A DNA stretch of 64,000 bases from DASQHL01 sp963843685 (GCA_963843685.1 CAWJLO010000008.1:124001-188000); one strand, 5' to 3'; counted from the first letter of the stretch, positions 1 to 13,114 are shown. Notes: a model not told the origin generated them from the letters alone. A program made the numbers and translations.

Positions 1-1074
1 ATCGCCGCGCTCACCGACGCCGAACGGACACGCGGCGTCATCGCCGCCAGCGCCGGAAACCACGCGCAGGGCGTCGCCGTCGCCGCCGCCACGCACGGCG
101 TCCACGCCACCATCGTCATGCCCGCGACGGCCGCGCTCGCCAAGGTCGAGGCGACGCGCGGCTACGGAGCCGATGTCGTGCTCCACGGCGAAAGCTACGA
201 CGAGGCGTACGCGGAGGCCCTGCGCGTCGCCGCCGACCGCTCGATGATGCTCATCCCCGCCTTCAACGATCCTCTTATCGTCGCCGGACAGGGCACCGTC
301 GGCCTGGAGATCGCCGAGGATCTGCCGGACGTGGACGTTGTCATCGTGCCCGTGGGCGGCGGCGGGCTGGCGGCCGGCATCGGCGTCGCCATCCGCGCGC
401 TGGCGCCGCGGGCTCGCGTCATCGGCGTGCAGGCCGAGGCGGCGCCCGGCGTGCAGCGCTCGTTCGCCGCCGGCCGTCGCGAGTCAGCGCCGCCGCGCCC
501 GACCATCGCCGACGGGATCGGCGTCGGCGGCCCCGGAGAGGTCACGTTCCCCCTCCTCCAGCGCTGTCTTGACGACGTCGTGCTCGTCGATGAGGCCGAG
601 ATCGCCCAGGCGATGGTCCTCCTCCTCGAGCGCTCGAAGCTCGTCGCGGAAGGCGCGGGCGCCGTCGGCGTCGCCGCCCTCATGTCGAAGAAGGTCGATG
701 TCGCCGGCAAGCGCGTCGCCGTCGTCATCTCCGGCGGCAACGTTGACATCAACATGCTGGCGCGTGTCGTCGAGCACGGCCTCATGCAGGCTGGCCGTTA
801 CTTCAGCCTCACCGTTGGCCTGGACGACAAGCCCGGCCAGCTCGCGCTCCTGTCGAAGCTCTTCGCCGACACGGGCGCCAACGTCCTCAGCGTGGACCAC
901 CATCGCTTCGGCATCGACCTCCCCGTCGGGCGCGTGCAGGTCGTCCTGCTGCTCGAAGTACGCGACCGCCGCCACGCGAATGAGGTCGCGGTGGCGCTCG
1001 AAGGCGCTGGCTTCACGCGCAGACCTGAGGGTGCGTCGCCGCAGTTCGTGCCGGCTTCGTGGGACGTGGAGTAG
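1..1074 (+). CDS. ilvA: Threonine ammonia-lyase (threonine dehydratase), 5' truncated by window edge
   Basis: PLP-dependent deamination of threonine to 2-oxobutanoate, the first step of isoleucine synthesis or of threonine breakdown. The frame is open from base 1, so the N-terminus, including the PLP-binding lysine, lies outside the window; 357 residues are visible. The fold-II PLP motif SAGNHAQGVA is at residues 17-26 and the glycine loop VGGGGLAAGI near residue 118. A C-terminal ACT-like region with the DKPGQLALLSKLF signature (about residues 270-345) points to allosteric control. The single, short ACT domain fits the TdcB/short-IlvA type better than two-ACT enterobacterial IlvA. It ends 2 bp before the convergent zinc-ribbon gene. 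Confidence 0.9.
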   Translation: MAALTDAERTRGVIAASAGNHAQGVAVAAATHGVHATIVMPATAALAKVEATRGYGADVVLHGESYDEAYAEALRVAADRSMMLIPAFNDPLIVAGQGTVGLEIAEDLPDVDVVIVPVGGGGLAAGIGVAIRALAPRARVIGVQAEAAPGVQRSFAAGRRESAPPRPTIADGIGVGGPGEVTFPLLQRCLDDVVLVDEAEIAQAMVLLLERSKLVAEGAGAVGVAALMSKKVDVAGKRVAVVISGGNVDINMLARVVEHGLMQAGRYFSLTVGLDDKPGQLALLSKLFADTGANVLSVDHHRFGIDLPVGRVQVVLLLEVRDRRHANEVAVALEGAGFTRRPEGASPQFVPASWDVE

Positions 1075-1075
1075 C

Positions 1076-1642
1076 CTACGCGTCGACCGACGGCGGCGGC
1101 TGGACGGATGACGCGGGGGGCGTATAGCGCGCCGTGCTGCCCGGCCGCGGCCGCGACGGCGGCGCCGGTGCCGGCGCCGAGTCGGCCGGGCGCTCGCTCC
1201 GCGCCGCGGCGGGCGTCACGCGGTTCATCCCGCAGTACGGACACATCACCCAGGACGACATCAGCGCCCGGCCGCAGTCATCGCACGCCGTGCGCAGCGT
1301 CGCGCGGCAGTACGGGCAGCTCACGAACTCAGACTCAACCTTACGGCGACAGGCGGGGCAGGTGGCCTGTTCCTGGATCTCCTGCAGGAGCGCCTCAGCC
1401 TCCAGCCGCCGATCGTACATCTCCGCCAGCGTGCTCTTCGGCCGCAGCACCATGTAGAGCAACAGGCCCGGCAGGTTGAAGATCAGCACCATCAGGACGG
1501 AGATCACCTGCGTCGTGTGATCGCGGGTGCGGTCCTGGATATCCCGGTACGTCCACACCAGCGCCGCGATCCAGAGGATCAGCAGGTACGCAATTGCGAC
1601 GATTGCGGCAACCGCGGCCAACACTTGCCAGTTGTCAGGCAC
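1076..1642 (-). CDS. Membrane protein with two TM segments and a double zinc ribbon
   Basis: A 188-residue protein. Two hydrophobic segments (about residues 8-30 and 45-65) are followed by two CxxC...CxxC knuckles: CPAC/CPYC near residues 94-112 and CDDC/CPYC near 119-137. The tail is Pro/Ala/Ser-rich and disordered. The start is a GTG with GAGGGG eight bases upstream. Double zinc ribbons of this DZR type are common in small bacterial membrane proteins of unknown function, so no role is assigned. It runs convergent to the threonine ammonia-lyase gene and divergent from pcrA. Confidence 0.75.
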   Translation of the reverse strand: MPDNWQVLAAVAAIVAIAYLLILWIAALVWTYRDIQDRTRDHTTQVISVLMVLIFNLPGLLLYMVLRPKSTLAEMYDRRLEAEALLQEIQEQATCPACRRKVESEFVSCPYCRATLRTACDDCGRALMSSWVMCPYCGMNRVTPAAARSERPADSAPAPAPPSRPRPGSTARYTPPASSVQPPPSVDA

Positions 1643-1771
1643 GGTGTACTCCCCTCGCTCGCCCGGCCACCGATTATATCACGCAAGCGCGCCGCACCGG
1701 TCGCGATGTCAAACGGCCACTTCCACGCCGGCGCGCTGTCCTCCCCTCACGTCCGGGGTACCCTGCACGCG

Positions 1772-4005
<2,234 letters not shown>

Positions 4006-4009
<4 letters not shown>

Positions 4010-5415
4010 AGCGCGAGCATCTCGGCGAGATCGAACGAGTTGCCGATCGACGGCGTGATCGACGTGATCCCCAGCTCTCCGCCCAGCCGCTGCGCCAGCG
4101 CCGCCGACGCCTCCGGCTCCCCGTGCGTCACGAACGCGATCCGCGGCGGCGCCGGCGCTGTGCGCACCCAGCGCATCAGCTCGCCTCCATCGGCGTGCGC
4201 CGAAAGGCTGCCGACGGAGAGCACCTTCGCCGCCACAGGCACGTCGCGGCCGTGCATCCGCAACGTCTTCGCCCCCTGCAGCAGCGCGCGCCCGCGCGTC
4301 CCCGCCGCCTGGTAGCCCACCAGCACGATCAGGTTCTCCGGATCGGGCGCCAGCCGCTCCAGGTGATGCAGCACGCGGCCGCCCGTCAACATCCCGCTCG
4401 ATGAGATGATCACCCGCGGCCCCCGCAGCCGGTTCAACGTCTTCGATTCGTCCACGGTCCGGTGGAACTTCGCATTCGGCGGCAGCAACGGGTGCGCCCC
4501 GCCCGGCCCGACGCCCGGATCCAGGTCGCCGCTCAGCGCATACTTCTCGTAGATCTGCGTGATCTCCACCGCCATCGGGCTGTCGACGTGCACCGGCACC
4601 TCCGGCAGCTCGCCCGACGCCATCAACTCGCCCAGCATCAACGTCACCATCTGTGTGCGCGCCAGCGCGAACGACGGGATCAGCACCGTCCCTCCCGCCC
4701 GCAGCGTCTCCGTGAACGGCCCGCGGATCTCGTCGATCAGCGGCCTCGTGTCGTGCGTCCGGTCGCCGTACGTCGACTCGATCACCAGCACGTCGCACGC
4801 AGGCAGCGGATCAGGATCTCGATGCAGCGGCTGTGCGTAACGCCCGAGGTCGCCCGAGAAGACGATGCGCACCGTACGCCCGGCGCCCTCGACCTCGACC
4901 TCCGCAAACGCAGAGCCCAGCACGTGGCCCGCCTCGTGCAGCCGCACCCGCAGGCCCTTCGCGAGAGTCCGCCATTCGTCACGTTCGAGCGGATCGAACC
5001 GCCGCATCGCCTTGTGGACGTCGTGCGCCGTGTACAGCGGCAGCGCTGGCGCATGCTTGCTGTACTTGTGCCGGTTGGCGTGCGCCGCGTCCTCCTCCTG
5101 CAGCTTCGCCGCATCGAGCAGCAGCACCTCGGCCAGGTCGATCGTCGGCGGAGTCGTGTAGATCGGCCGCTGGAACCCCTCGCGCACCAGCCGCGGGATG
5201 TATCCCGCATGGTCCATGTGCGCGTGCGTCAGCACCATCGCGTCGACGCGGCGCGGCTCGAATCCGGGCGGCTGCCAGTTGCGCAGCCGCAGCTCCTTCA
5301 GCCCCTGGAACATCCCGCAGTCGACGAGCACTTGCTTCCCGGCGGCGTCCAGCAGGTGACGCGAGCCCGTGACCGTGCCCGCGCTGCCGTGGAACGAGAT
5401 CTGAAGCGTGTCGAT
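4006..5415 (-). CDS. MBL-fold beta-CASP RNA nuclease (putative ATC start)
   Basis: Metallo-beta-lactamase fold with a beta-CASP domain, the KH-less CPSF-73/YSH1-like bacterial type; predicted RNA exo/endonuclease. Motifs seen are THAHMDHAGYIP (HxHxDH metal site), SGDLGRY, ESTYGDR, PSFALARTQ, ISSSGMLTGGR and HADGGEL. Family members begin with a strand and GTVTGS loop. Here that segment (FHGSAGTVTGSRHLL) is encoded upstream of the first ordinary start, a GTG at 5331, but no ATG, GTG or TTG precedes it in frame before a stop. An ATC at 5415-5413 has AGGGAG (5427-5422) six bases upstream, so I place the start there (469 aa). A one-base sequence error is the alternative. It lies 10 bp behind the glyoxalase-like gene, probably one operon. 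Confidence 0.85.
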
Positions 5416-5425
5416 CGCGCGCTCC

Positions 5426-5785
5426 CTAGACCTGCGCCAGCTGGATCAGGTTGCCCTCGGGATCGCGGAACGTCGCGATCATCGGTGCTTCGGGCACGGG
5501 GCGGTTCGGCGCCTCGACGAAGTCCACGCCGGCCTTCTTCAGCCGCTCGTACTCGCCCGCACAGTCGTTCACGCTCAGCGAAATGATGTGGCGCGCGGGA
5601 TCCGCGTTCTTGCCGTGGACGTCGCTGTGCGTGCCAATCGCGAGCGCCCGCCCCTCCGTGCCGTTCAACACCACGAACCCCGGCCCGGCCTGCTCCGGCG
5701 CTAGCCCCACCGTATCGCGGTAGAACGGCAGCAGGTTGTTCAGGTCTTCACTCCAGATCGATACCAGTCCGATCCCCTTGATCAC
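5426..5785 (-). CDS. VOC/glyoxalase-bleomycin resistance family protein
   Basis: A 119-residue single VOC (vicinal oxygen chelate) domain with the typical opening GIGLVSIWSEDLNNLLPFYRD and closing FRDPEGNLIQLAQV. VOC proteins bind a divalent metal and act as lyases, dioxygenases, isomerases or drug-binding proteins; the substrate cannot be read here. A metal-ligand Glu/His pattern is only partly evident (ISLSV strand; final Q rather than E). It lies between the LLM oxidoreductase (30 bp upstream) and the beta-CASP nuclease (10 bp downstream), all on the minus strand, so co-transcription is likely. Confidence 0.8.
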   Translation of the reverse strand: MIKGIGLVSIWSEDLNNLLPFYRDTVGLAPEQAGPGFVVLNGTEGRALAIGTHSDVHGKNADPARHIISLSVNDCAGEYERLKKAGVDFVEAPNRPVPEAPMIATFRDPEGNLIQLAQV

Positions 5786-5815
5786 CTTCGTCTCCTTCGA
5801 CGCTCTGTGCGCTCG

Positions 5816-6844
5816 CTACGACAGAATGATGTCCGCCACCTGCCGCAGGTTGGCCGGCGGCCCGCCGACGAGCATCGTCGTCAGCATCGTCTTCTTCCAC
5901 TCCTGCAGCTCGTCGCGGATCTTCTCGATCGGCCCGATCAACGCCGTGTCCTCCACCATCTGCCGGGGCACCGCGGCGATCGCGTCGCGCTTGTTCCCCT
6001 CCAGGTACAGCTTCTGGATGTGGTTGCACTCCTCCTCGTACCCCAGCCGTGCCAGCACGTCGAAGTGGAAGTTCGCCCCCTTCGCGCCCATCCCCCCGAC
6101 GTACAGCGCCAGGTTCGGCCGCAGCAGGTCCGCCGCCGCGTCGATGTCCTTGCTCACGATGATCGTCACCATGGACGCGACCTCGAAGTCCGCCTGCGTG
6201 TGCCGCGCGCCCGGCCGGGCGAAGCCTTCCGCCAGCGCCTGACGGTAGAACTTGTCGCTCTTCGGAGAGAAGAACAGCGGCAGCCACCCGTCGGCGATCT
6301 CCGCCGCCAGCGCCACGTTCTTCGGCCCCTCCGCCGCCAGGAAGATCGGCACGTCGTTCCGCAACGGGTGAACCGTCGACTTCAGCGGCTTGCCCAGCCC
6401 CATGCCACCCGGATACGGCAGCGAGTACTGGCGCCCGTGAAATTCGACCGGCTTCTCCCGGGCGAGGATCTCCCGGATGATCTGGATGTACTCCCGCGTG
6501 CGCTCCAGCGGCTTCGGATAGGGTTGTCCGTACCACCCTTCGACCACCTGCGGCCCCGATGCGCCCAGCCCCAGGATGAAACGCCCGCCCGAGAGGTGAT
6601 CGAGCGTGATCGTCGCCATCGCCATCGCGGCCGGCGTGCGCGCGGAGATCTGCGCGATCGACGTACCTAACTTAATCCGCTTCGTCTTCGCTCCCCACCA
6701 CGCCAGCGGCGTCAGCGCGTCCGAGCCGTACGCCTCCGCCGCCCACATCGAGTCGAACCCCAACTCCTCCGCCGTCGCGATCTGCTCGTCCGCCCCCGCC
6801 GGAGGCCCCGCGCTCCAGTAGCCCGTGCTCAGTCCAAGTTTCAT
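5816..6844 (-). CDS. LLM-class (luciferase-like) flavin or F420-dependent oxidoreductase
   Basis: Predicted 342-residue TIM-barrel oxidoreductase of the bacterial luciferase/F420 family. It starts MKLGLSTGYWSAGPP and carries typical blocks: ATAEELGFDSMWAAE, GTSIAQISARTPAAMAMA, LSGGRFILGLGASGPQVVEGWYG and KPLKSTVHPLRNDVPIFLAAEGPKN. This arrangement is closest to F420-dependent LLM enzymes with mycobacterial-type names, but the cofactor is inference. The ATG is chosen because family alignment begins there; the open frame upstream is non-conserved. It overlaps nothing and is divergent from the nucleoside hydrolase gene, 103 bp away. This is the first of three LLM genes in the window. Confidence 0.88.
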   Translation of the reverse strand: MKLGLSTGYWSAGPPAGADEQIATAEELGFDSMWAAEAYGSDALTPLAWWGAKTKRIKLGTSIAQISARTPAAMAMATITLDHLSGGRFILGLGASGPQVVEGWYGQPYPKPLERTREYIQIIREILAREKPVEFHGRQYSLPYPGGMGLGKPLKSTVHPLRNDVPIFLAAEGPKNVALAAEIADGWLPLFFSPKSDKFYRQALAEGFARPGARHTQADFEVASMVTIIVSKDIDAAADLLRPNLALYVGGMGAKGANFHFDVLARLGYEEECNHIQKLYLEGNKRDAIAAVPRQMVEDTALIGPIEKIRDELQEWKKTMLTTMLVGGPPANLRQVADIILS

Positions 6845-6947
6845 CGCCCTTGCATCCTGCTTTCTCGTCCCGCTTCTGCGTGTCAGCATGAGCGTACAGC
6901 AGCGCAACCGCTGCCAGAACCCCGACCACTCCCAACCGAGAGGCCCG

Positions 6948-7883
6948 ATGCCCCACACCCCCCGACTCATAGTGGACTGCGATCCCGGCATCGACGACGC
7001 CATCGCCCTGCACGTCGCCGCCACCGACGAGCGCGCTGGCCGCCTCGAGCTGGCCGGGATCGTGGCTGCCGCCGGCAACGTGCCCCTCTGGATGACCGTT
7101 CGCAACGCCGCCTTCCTGCGCGACCAGCTCGCACTCTCGGCCCCCGTATACGGCGGTGTCGATCGCGACACAGGCGTCGACGCCCACGACTTCCACGGCC
7201 ACGATGGCCTCGGCGGCTGCTACTCGGAAGGACACGGCGAACCGGAGCCCGGCGACGGCATCGCCTGGCTGGTCGACCAGGCCCGAATCGGCGCGGAGCA
7301 CGGCCGGCCCATCACGCTGCTGGCCGTCGGTCCGCTCACCAACGTCGCCGCCGCCCTCCGCATCGAGCCGCGTCTGCCGGAGCTCATCGATCGCACCATC
7401 GTCATGGGCGGCGCGTTCGAGCGTCGCGGCAACATCACGCCGTTCGCCGAATTCAACTTCTACGCCGACGCAGGCGCCGCGGCCGAAGTCTTCGCGTCGT
7501 CACTCCCCGTCACCGTGATCCCACTGGACGTGACGGAGCAGGTACTGGTGACGGAGGCCGACGTCGCGTCACTCGAGCGGCGCACCGGGGCAGAGACGCT
7601 CGCCTCACGCCTCCTGCGCGCCAGTATCGCTTGCTACCGCGCCGCCGACGGCATCGACGCCTGCGTCATGCACGATGCGCTCGCCGCGTTGGTCGTGCTG
7701 CACCCGGAGATCATCTCCGCAACGCGCGTGAACGTGCGGATCGTGACCGACGGTCCGGAAACGGGCCGGTCCATCGCAACGCTCGACCCCGACGGCACCG
7801 CATCGATCGCCCGGCGCGTGGACGTAGCCGCCGCGCGTGCCATGCTGTTGGACGCCCTCGCGGCCGTGCCCGTCGCGGGCTGA
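6948..7883 (+). CDS. Nucleoside hydrolase (IUNH family)
   Basis: Calcium-dependent N-ribohydrolase that splits nucleosides to base plus ribose for salvage. The family signature DCDPGIDDA (DxDxxxDD) is at residues 9-17. Further family blocks are LAVGPLTNVAAALR, VMGGAFERRGNITPFAEFNFYADAGAA and the C-terminal DALAALVVLHPE. Length is 311 aa, normal for IUNH. The start MPHTPRLIVDCDPG follows a weak GAGAGG. The gene ends 13 bp before the aldo/keto reductase gene, whose ribosome site overlaps its stop, so the two form an operon. Specificity (purine, pyrimidine or broad) is not readable. Confidence 0.9.
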   Translation: MPHTPRLIVDCDPGIDDAIALHVAATDERAGRLELAGIVAAAGNVPLWMTVRNAAFLRDQLALSAPVYGGVDRDTGVDAHDFHGHDGLGGCYSEGHGEPEPGDGIAWLVDQARIGAEHGRPITLLAVGPLTNVAAALRIEPRLPELIDRTIVMGGAFERRGNITPFAEFNFYADAGAAAEVFASSLPVTVIPLDVTEQVLVTEADVASLERRTGAETLASRLLRASIACYRAADGIDACVMHDALAALVVLHPEIISATRVNVRIVTDGPETGRSIATLDPDGTASIARRVDVAAARAMLLDALAAVPVAG

Positions 7884-7896
7884 AGGAGGATTCCCA

Positions 7897-8904
<1,008 letters not shown>

Positions 8905-9088
8905 AGGCGCCCTCGCGCGGTCGTCTGAGTCCGCAGGGTTCATGAGGCAGCCCCAATCTTTTCCGTACCGTGACAAAGTGGCGAAGCCATCGCGCGCGTG
9001 CGATCATGTGGCGGCGCTCGCGCGCGCCCCCGCCCCGCCGGCGTCCCCGGCTGGCGCGTAGCCTGTAAGCGAGGACGGAGCCGCCCGG

Positions 9089-10216
9089 GTGGATGACAGT
9101 CATAGCGGTCGTGCGGCGGTGCTGATCGTTTCAGACACCCTGCCGCCGGACCCCAACGGCGTTGCGCTGATCGCCCTGCGCACGGCCGAAATCCTCGCCT
9201 CCAGGACCCCCGTCAGGCTCATCGGCCCGCGCGGTGCCAGCCCCGCACCCGAGGTCGAATACGACGCCCTCGCGCGCTGGCCGATCGGTACCGGCGACTT
9301 CCGGATGAGCCGCCCCGCCGTCCGGACGATCGCGTCCGCCGTCAGCGAATCGTCCGCCGTCATCGTCCACACGCTCGGCCCCCTCGGTTGCGCTGCCCTC
9401 TATCACGCGCGTCGGCGCGGCAAGCACACCACCCTCTTCCTGCACAACGATCTGCCGTTGCTCATGCGGCACAACTTGCCCTCCACCCCGGCCGCACCCG
9501 CGATCGATTGGCTGGCCCGCCGGCTCGAACGCTGGGCCGTGCGCCAGGCGACGCGCGTCGTCGCGCCGTGGAGCAAACCCGGCCAGCGGTTCGAGGTCCT
9601 GCAGTTGGCGCCGCCGCGCTACGAAGCCGAATGCCGCATCCCACCCGGCAACGGCATCGTTACCGTCGCCTACCACGGCCGCGTCTCGCGGGAGAAGGCC
9701 GTCGATGCCACTGTCCGTGCGATGGCGCAGGCAGACCCGTATCACGAGCGTCTCCGCCTGCGCATCATCGGCGATGGCAGTCAGCTACCCGCTACGCTCG
9801 GCCTCGCCCGGTCGCTCGGCGTACCCGCGGAGCACGTCCCGTGGTGCGCCGACCCCCGCAGCGCCCTGCTGGGAGCGCAGATCTACGTCACGGCCTCCCG
9901 CACGGAGACCTACTCCATGACCACGCTTGAGGCGATCGGCTGCGGCATGCCGCTGATCGCGCGAGGCGTCGGCCGCATCCCGACCTACGTCACCCACGAC
10001 GTCAACGGCCTCCTCTTCCAGGCGGACGACGAGCTGCCCCTCATGCTCCGCCTCCTCGCCGACGATCCAACCGTGCGAGCGCGGCTGGGCCGCACCGCGC
10101 AGGCGGCCGCCTCGCACCGCTCGCTCTGGGAGCAGTTCGCCGACGCCTCCCTGGGCGCCGACGCCTCGTTGGGCGCTGGGGCCTCCCTGGGCGCCTTGGC
10201 CGCCGGTGCCGTCTAG
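9089..10216 (+). CDS. GT4-family glycosyltransferase with a DASLGA-type repeat tail
   Basis: A 375-residue GT-B glycosyltransferase. The N-domain has SDTLPPDPNGVALIALRTAE, which fits GT4 enzymes with a glycine-rich acceptor loop. The C-domain has VTVAYHGRVSREKAVDATVRA, IIGDGSQLP and the nucleotide-sugar motif TASRTETYSMTTLEAIGCG, whose ExxxxxxxE pattern is typical. Likely role is transfer of a sugar to a lipid or envelope glycan. The start is GTG. The last 24 residues are three hexapeptide repeats (DASLGA, DASLGA, GASLGA), unusual for the family. It overlaps the deacetylase-like gene by 11 bp. Confidence 0.85.
   Translation: MDDSHSGRAAVLIVSDTLPPDPNGVALIALRTAEILASRTPVRLIGPRGASPAPEVEYDALARWPIGTGDFRMSRPAVRTIASAVSESSAVIVHTLGPLGCAALYHARRRGKHTTLFLHNDLPLLMRHNLPSTPAAPAIDWLARRLERWAVRQATRVVAPWSKPGQRFEVLQLAPPRYEAECRIPPGNGIVTVAYHGRVSREKAVDATVRAMAQADPYHERLRLRIIGDGSQLPATLGLARSLGVPAEHVPWCADPRSALLGAQIYVTASRTETYSMTTLEAIGCGMPLIARGVGRIPTYVTHDVNGLLFQADDELPLMLRLLADDPTVRARLGRTAQAAASHRSLWEQFADASLGADASLGAGASLGALAAGAV
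10142..10195 (+). repeat. Three tandem 18-bp repeats in the glycosyltransferase C-terminus
   Basis: Units at 10142-10159, 10160-10177 and 10178-10195 encode DASLGA, DASLGA and GASLGA in frame. They differ by a few bases only. They extend the enzyme past its folded core and could vary in number by slippage. Confidence 0.8.
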
Positions 10217-10944
10217 AGCGATCTGGTCCGTCCACGACGTCTCGCCGCGCGAGTTCGAGCACGCGCGGCGCGTCATCGAGATGCTCGAAAACGCCGGTGT
10301 GCGCCCGATCAGCATCCTCGTCATCCCTGAAGGCGAGTGGTCTGCCGGACAGTTGGACGCGCTTCAGGCGTGGGAACGCGCCGGCCACATGCTCGGCCTG
10401 CACGGCTGGTCGCACCGCGCGATCACGCCCCGGACGCCGTACCACCGACTCCACGCCGCCCTCTTCTCCCGCGATGTCGCCGAGCACCTCGGCCGCGACC
10501 CCGTGGCGCTCGCGGCGCTCGTCGCGCGCGGCGAGCGCTGGTTCGCCGCCCACGGACTGCTCCCGCCCGCCCTCTACGTGCCGCCCGCGTGGGCGCTCGG
10601 CGCCCTGCCGCTCGCGGCGTTCGAGGGCACGTCCTTCCGCTGGGTCGAGACGCTGACCGGCCTCTACGACGTGCGCACGCGACGCCACCATCGGCTCCCG
10701 CTCGTCGGCTTCGAGGCGGACACACGGCTGCGCCAGGTCGCACTCCGAGCCTCAAACAGCGCGAACGAAGTCATCGCAACCGCGTCGGGCCGGCCTCTGC
10801 GCGATCGCCGTCCACCCGCACGACAACGAGCTCCTCCTCCGCGCCGACCTGCGCCGCCACGTACGCAACCCCGCAGTGGCCATCCTCCCCGACGCCGTTG
10901 CCAATCCCTCACAGCGGGACACCCCCACCGAGCGTCCGCGTTGA
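10206..10944 (+). pseudogene. DUF2334-type polysaccharide deacetylase-like protein, frameshifted near its end
   Basis: The frame begins at a GTG overlapping the glycosyltransferase stop and encodes IWSVHDVSPREFEHARRV, a GLHGWSHRAI metal-type motif and PPAWALGALPLAA. This is the pattern of DUF2334 proteins, which are predicted NodB-fold deacetylases that accompany glycosyltransferases. After GRPLR near 10799 the reading frame turns to nonsense, while the next frame gives IAVHPHDNELLLRADLRRHV, the expected C-terminal helix, ending at TGA 10942-10944. Removing one G at about 10803 restores a single protein of some 245 residues. This is either a consensus error or a recent +1 mutation. Confidence 0.75.
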
Positions 10945-11111
10945 CATGTAGGGAAACCTTCACACTCCCGCCCCATCAATCGTCTTGTAGCCTGCTCCCC
11001 GGCCGCACATAATCAGTCTGGTCGATTCGCACGAAGCGGCCCACTATCCGCCCCGCTCAACCTGCGCGTGCGCGCACGTACGGCGCCACCGCTACTCAAG
11101 GAGGAGACAGC

Positions 11112-13088
11112 ATGCGCGTGCTCCGGTTACTTGGCGTCCTCTGCGCGGTCTGCGCACTCGCCGCGATCGTCGGCAACGCCGCGCCCCGCGCCCTTGCGAG
11201 CGTGTCACTGGCCGACATCAGCAGCGCCGGCCCGCTCACCAACATCCAGATCGGCATCGATCTCAGCTGCCAGGTCGAGCACACCGGGGATACAGACCTG
11301 GAGTTCTATCCTCCGTCCGTCTCGCCCGGCGATTGCGGAACGATGCTCTCGGTCAACGGCTCGGTGTACCGGCCCGACTTCGAGAGCCACGACAGGACCG
11401 CCACGGGCAACTTGACGGCTGCTTTGGGCAGCGAAGTGCCTTCACTCCCGTGAGCCAGACCGGCGTCACTGGCGCGGGCACCTCCGGCGATCCATACCAG
11501 GTGATTACCGTCGCCGATGCCGGAGCAACCGGCCTGCGCCTCACGGAGACGGACACCTACGTCGTCGGCCAGGAGTCCTACCGCACCGACCTCCAGATCC
11601 ACAACACGAGCAACAGCTCGCTCAGCGTCATCGTGTATCGGGCCGGCGACTGCTACCTCGGCGGCGACGACCACGGTTACGGCCTCGCCGACGCCGCGAC
11701 CAAGACCGTCGCCTGCACCGTCAATGCGAACAATTCGCCCCCGGCCCGCATCGAACAGTGGTCGCCGATTACGCCTGCCGATCACTATGTCGAGACCACC
11801 TACGCCGCCATGTGGGCCTTGATCGGCACCGGTAACGATCTTCCAGACACGTGTCAATGCGCCGATCTCATCGACAACGCCGCTGCGGTCAACTGGGACC
11901 GCACCATCCCCGCTGGCGACTCCGTGACGGTGTCGCACCTCACCACGTTCTCGCCCGTCGGCACGCTGCCGCTCGTCGTCACGAAGACCGCAGACGCTGA
12001 CACCGCCGATCCCGGCGCCCAGGACGGCTACACGATCAGCATCTCCAACCCCAACGTCGACGACATTACTCGTCGGCGAGATCCTGGACGTGCTGCCTGC
12101 CGGATTCAGCTACGTCCCCGGTACCACTACCGGAGCCACGACCAGCGATCCGACCATCTCGTCGCAGCAGTTGACGTGGACAGGGCCCTTCAACATCCCC
12201 GGCGACGGCGAGTCCGCCGTCACGCTGCACTTCAACGTCACGGTCTCCGACGAACCCGGCACTATCACCAACTCGGCACGCGTGAACGGGGCCAACGCCG
12301 TCCCGGCCGTCGATGTCGCGCCCATCACCGTCAACGGCGAGGGCTCGCCCACGGCAAGTGCGACGGCCACCTTCACCGCCACCGCGACGGCTGAATGCGG
12401 CACCGCAACGTCCACCGCTACCGAAACCGCCCTCGCGACCGTTACGGCCGAATCGACGCATACGGCGGAGGCTACCCATACTGCTGAGACGACCAGCACC
12501 GTTCAGGCCACACACACCGCCGAGGTGACGAGCACCGTCGAGATCTTCAGCGCCGCAGGCATAGCGACCACCGCCGAAGCCACGCACACCGCCGAGACGA
12601 CCCGCACGGCTGAAGCCACGCACACCGCTGAGACGACGAGCACTGCGGGAGCCACGCGCACGGTTCAGGCGACCCACACCGCGGCTGTCACCGAAACATC
12701 GACCGCGGAGACCGACACGCCTACGCCCACCGACACCGCTGTGGCCACCGCGACGAGCACGGAAACTCCCACGTCGACCGCCACCGCGTGTGTCACGCCG
12801 GGCGTGCAGGTGCACACCGCCACGCCAACCGCCACCACACCGCCCGGCACGCAGGCGACGAACACGCCGCCGCCCACGGCTACCGACACTCCCGTGAGCG
12901 GTGTCCTCGGCGAAGAGCTGCCACCGGGCGTGACGTCGGGTACTGCCAACGGCCCCTCGGCACTCCCCAACAGCGGTGACGGTACGACGCGACGCAACGT
13001 GAGCGTGCTCGTCTCGATCGCCGCTCTGCTCGCCGCATTCGGCGGACTCTTCGCCGTCGTCGCCTACGAGCGCCGCCGAAGCAGCTGA
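11112..13088 (+). pseudogene. Exported surface protein with DUF11-like domain, Thr/Ala stalk and LPNSG anchor (two frameshifts)
   Basis: An ATG after AAGGAGG starts a signal peptide (VLRLLGVLCAVCALAAIVG). The frame is lost at about 11435 (one base missing before SAFTPVSQTGV) and again at about 12068 (one base extra before LVGEILDVLPAGFSYVPG). Joined, the protein has about 658 residues: an N-terminal beta domain, a DUF11-like repeat with VVTKTADADTADPGAQ, a 170-residue stalk of THTAET-type repeats ending TPTPTDTAVATATSTETP, then LPNSG, a TM segment and RRRSS. LPNSG resembles a sortase signal, so it is likely displayed on the cell surface. The gene is flanked downstream by a strong hairpin. Confidence 0.75.
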
Positions 13089-13114
13089 CCTCGGCCGATG
13101 AGTCGTGAAGATCA

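Noticed and set aside
5331..5333. GTG at 5331 as the start of the beta-CASP nuclease
   Set aside because: It would delete the conserved N-terminal strand and GTVTGS loop that the upstream codons clearly encode.
12400..12780. Repeats in the surface-protein gene considered as a CRISPR array
   Set aside because: The units are in-frame codon repeats of Thr/Ala/Glu with no constant repeat-spacer structure.
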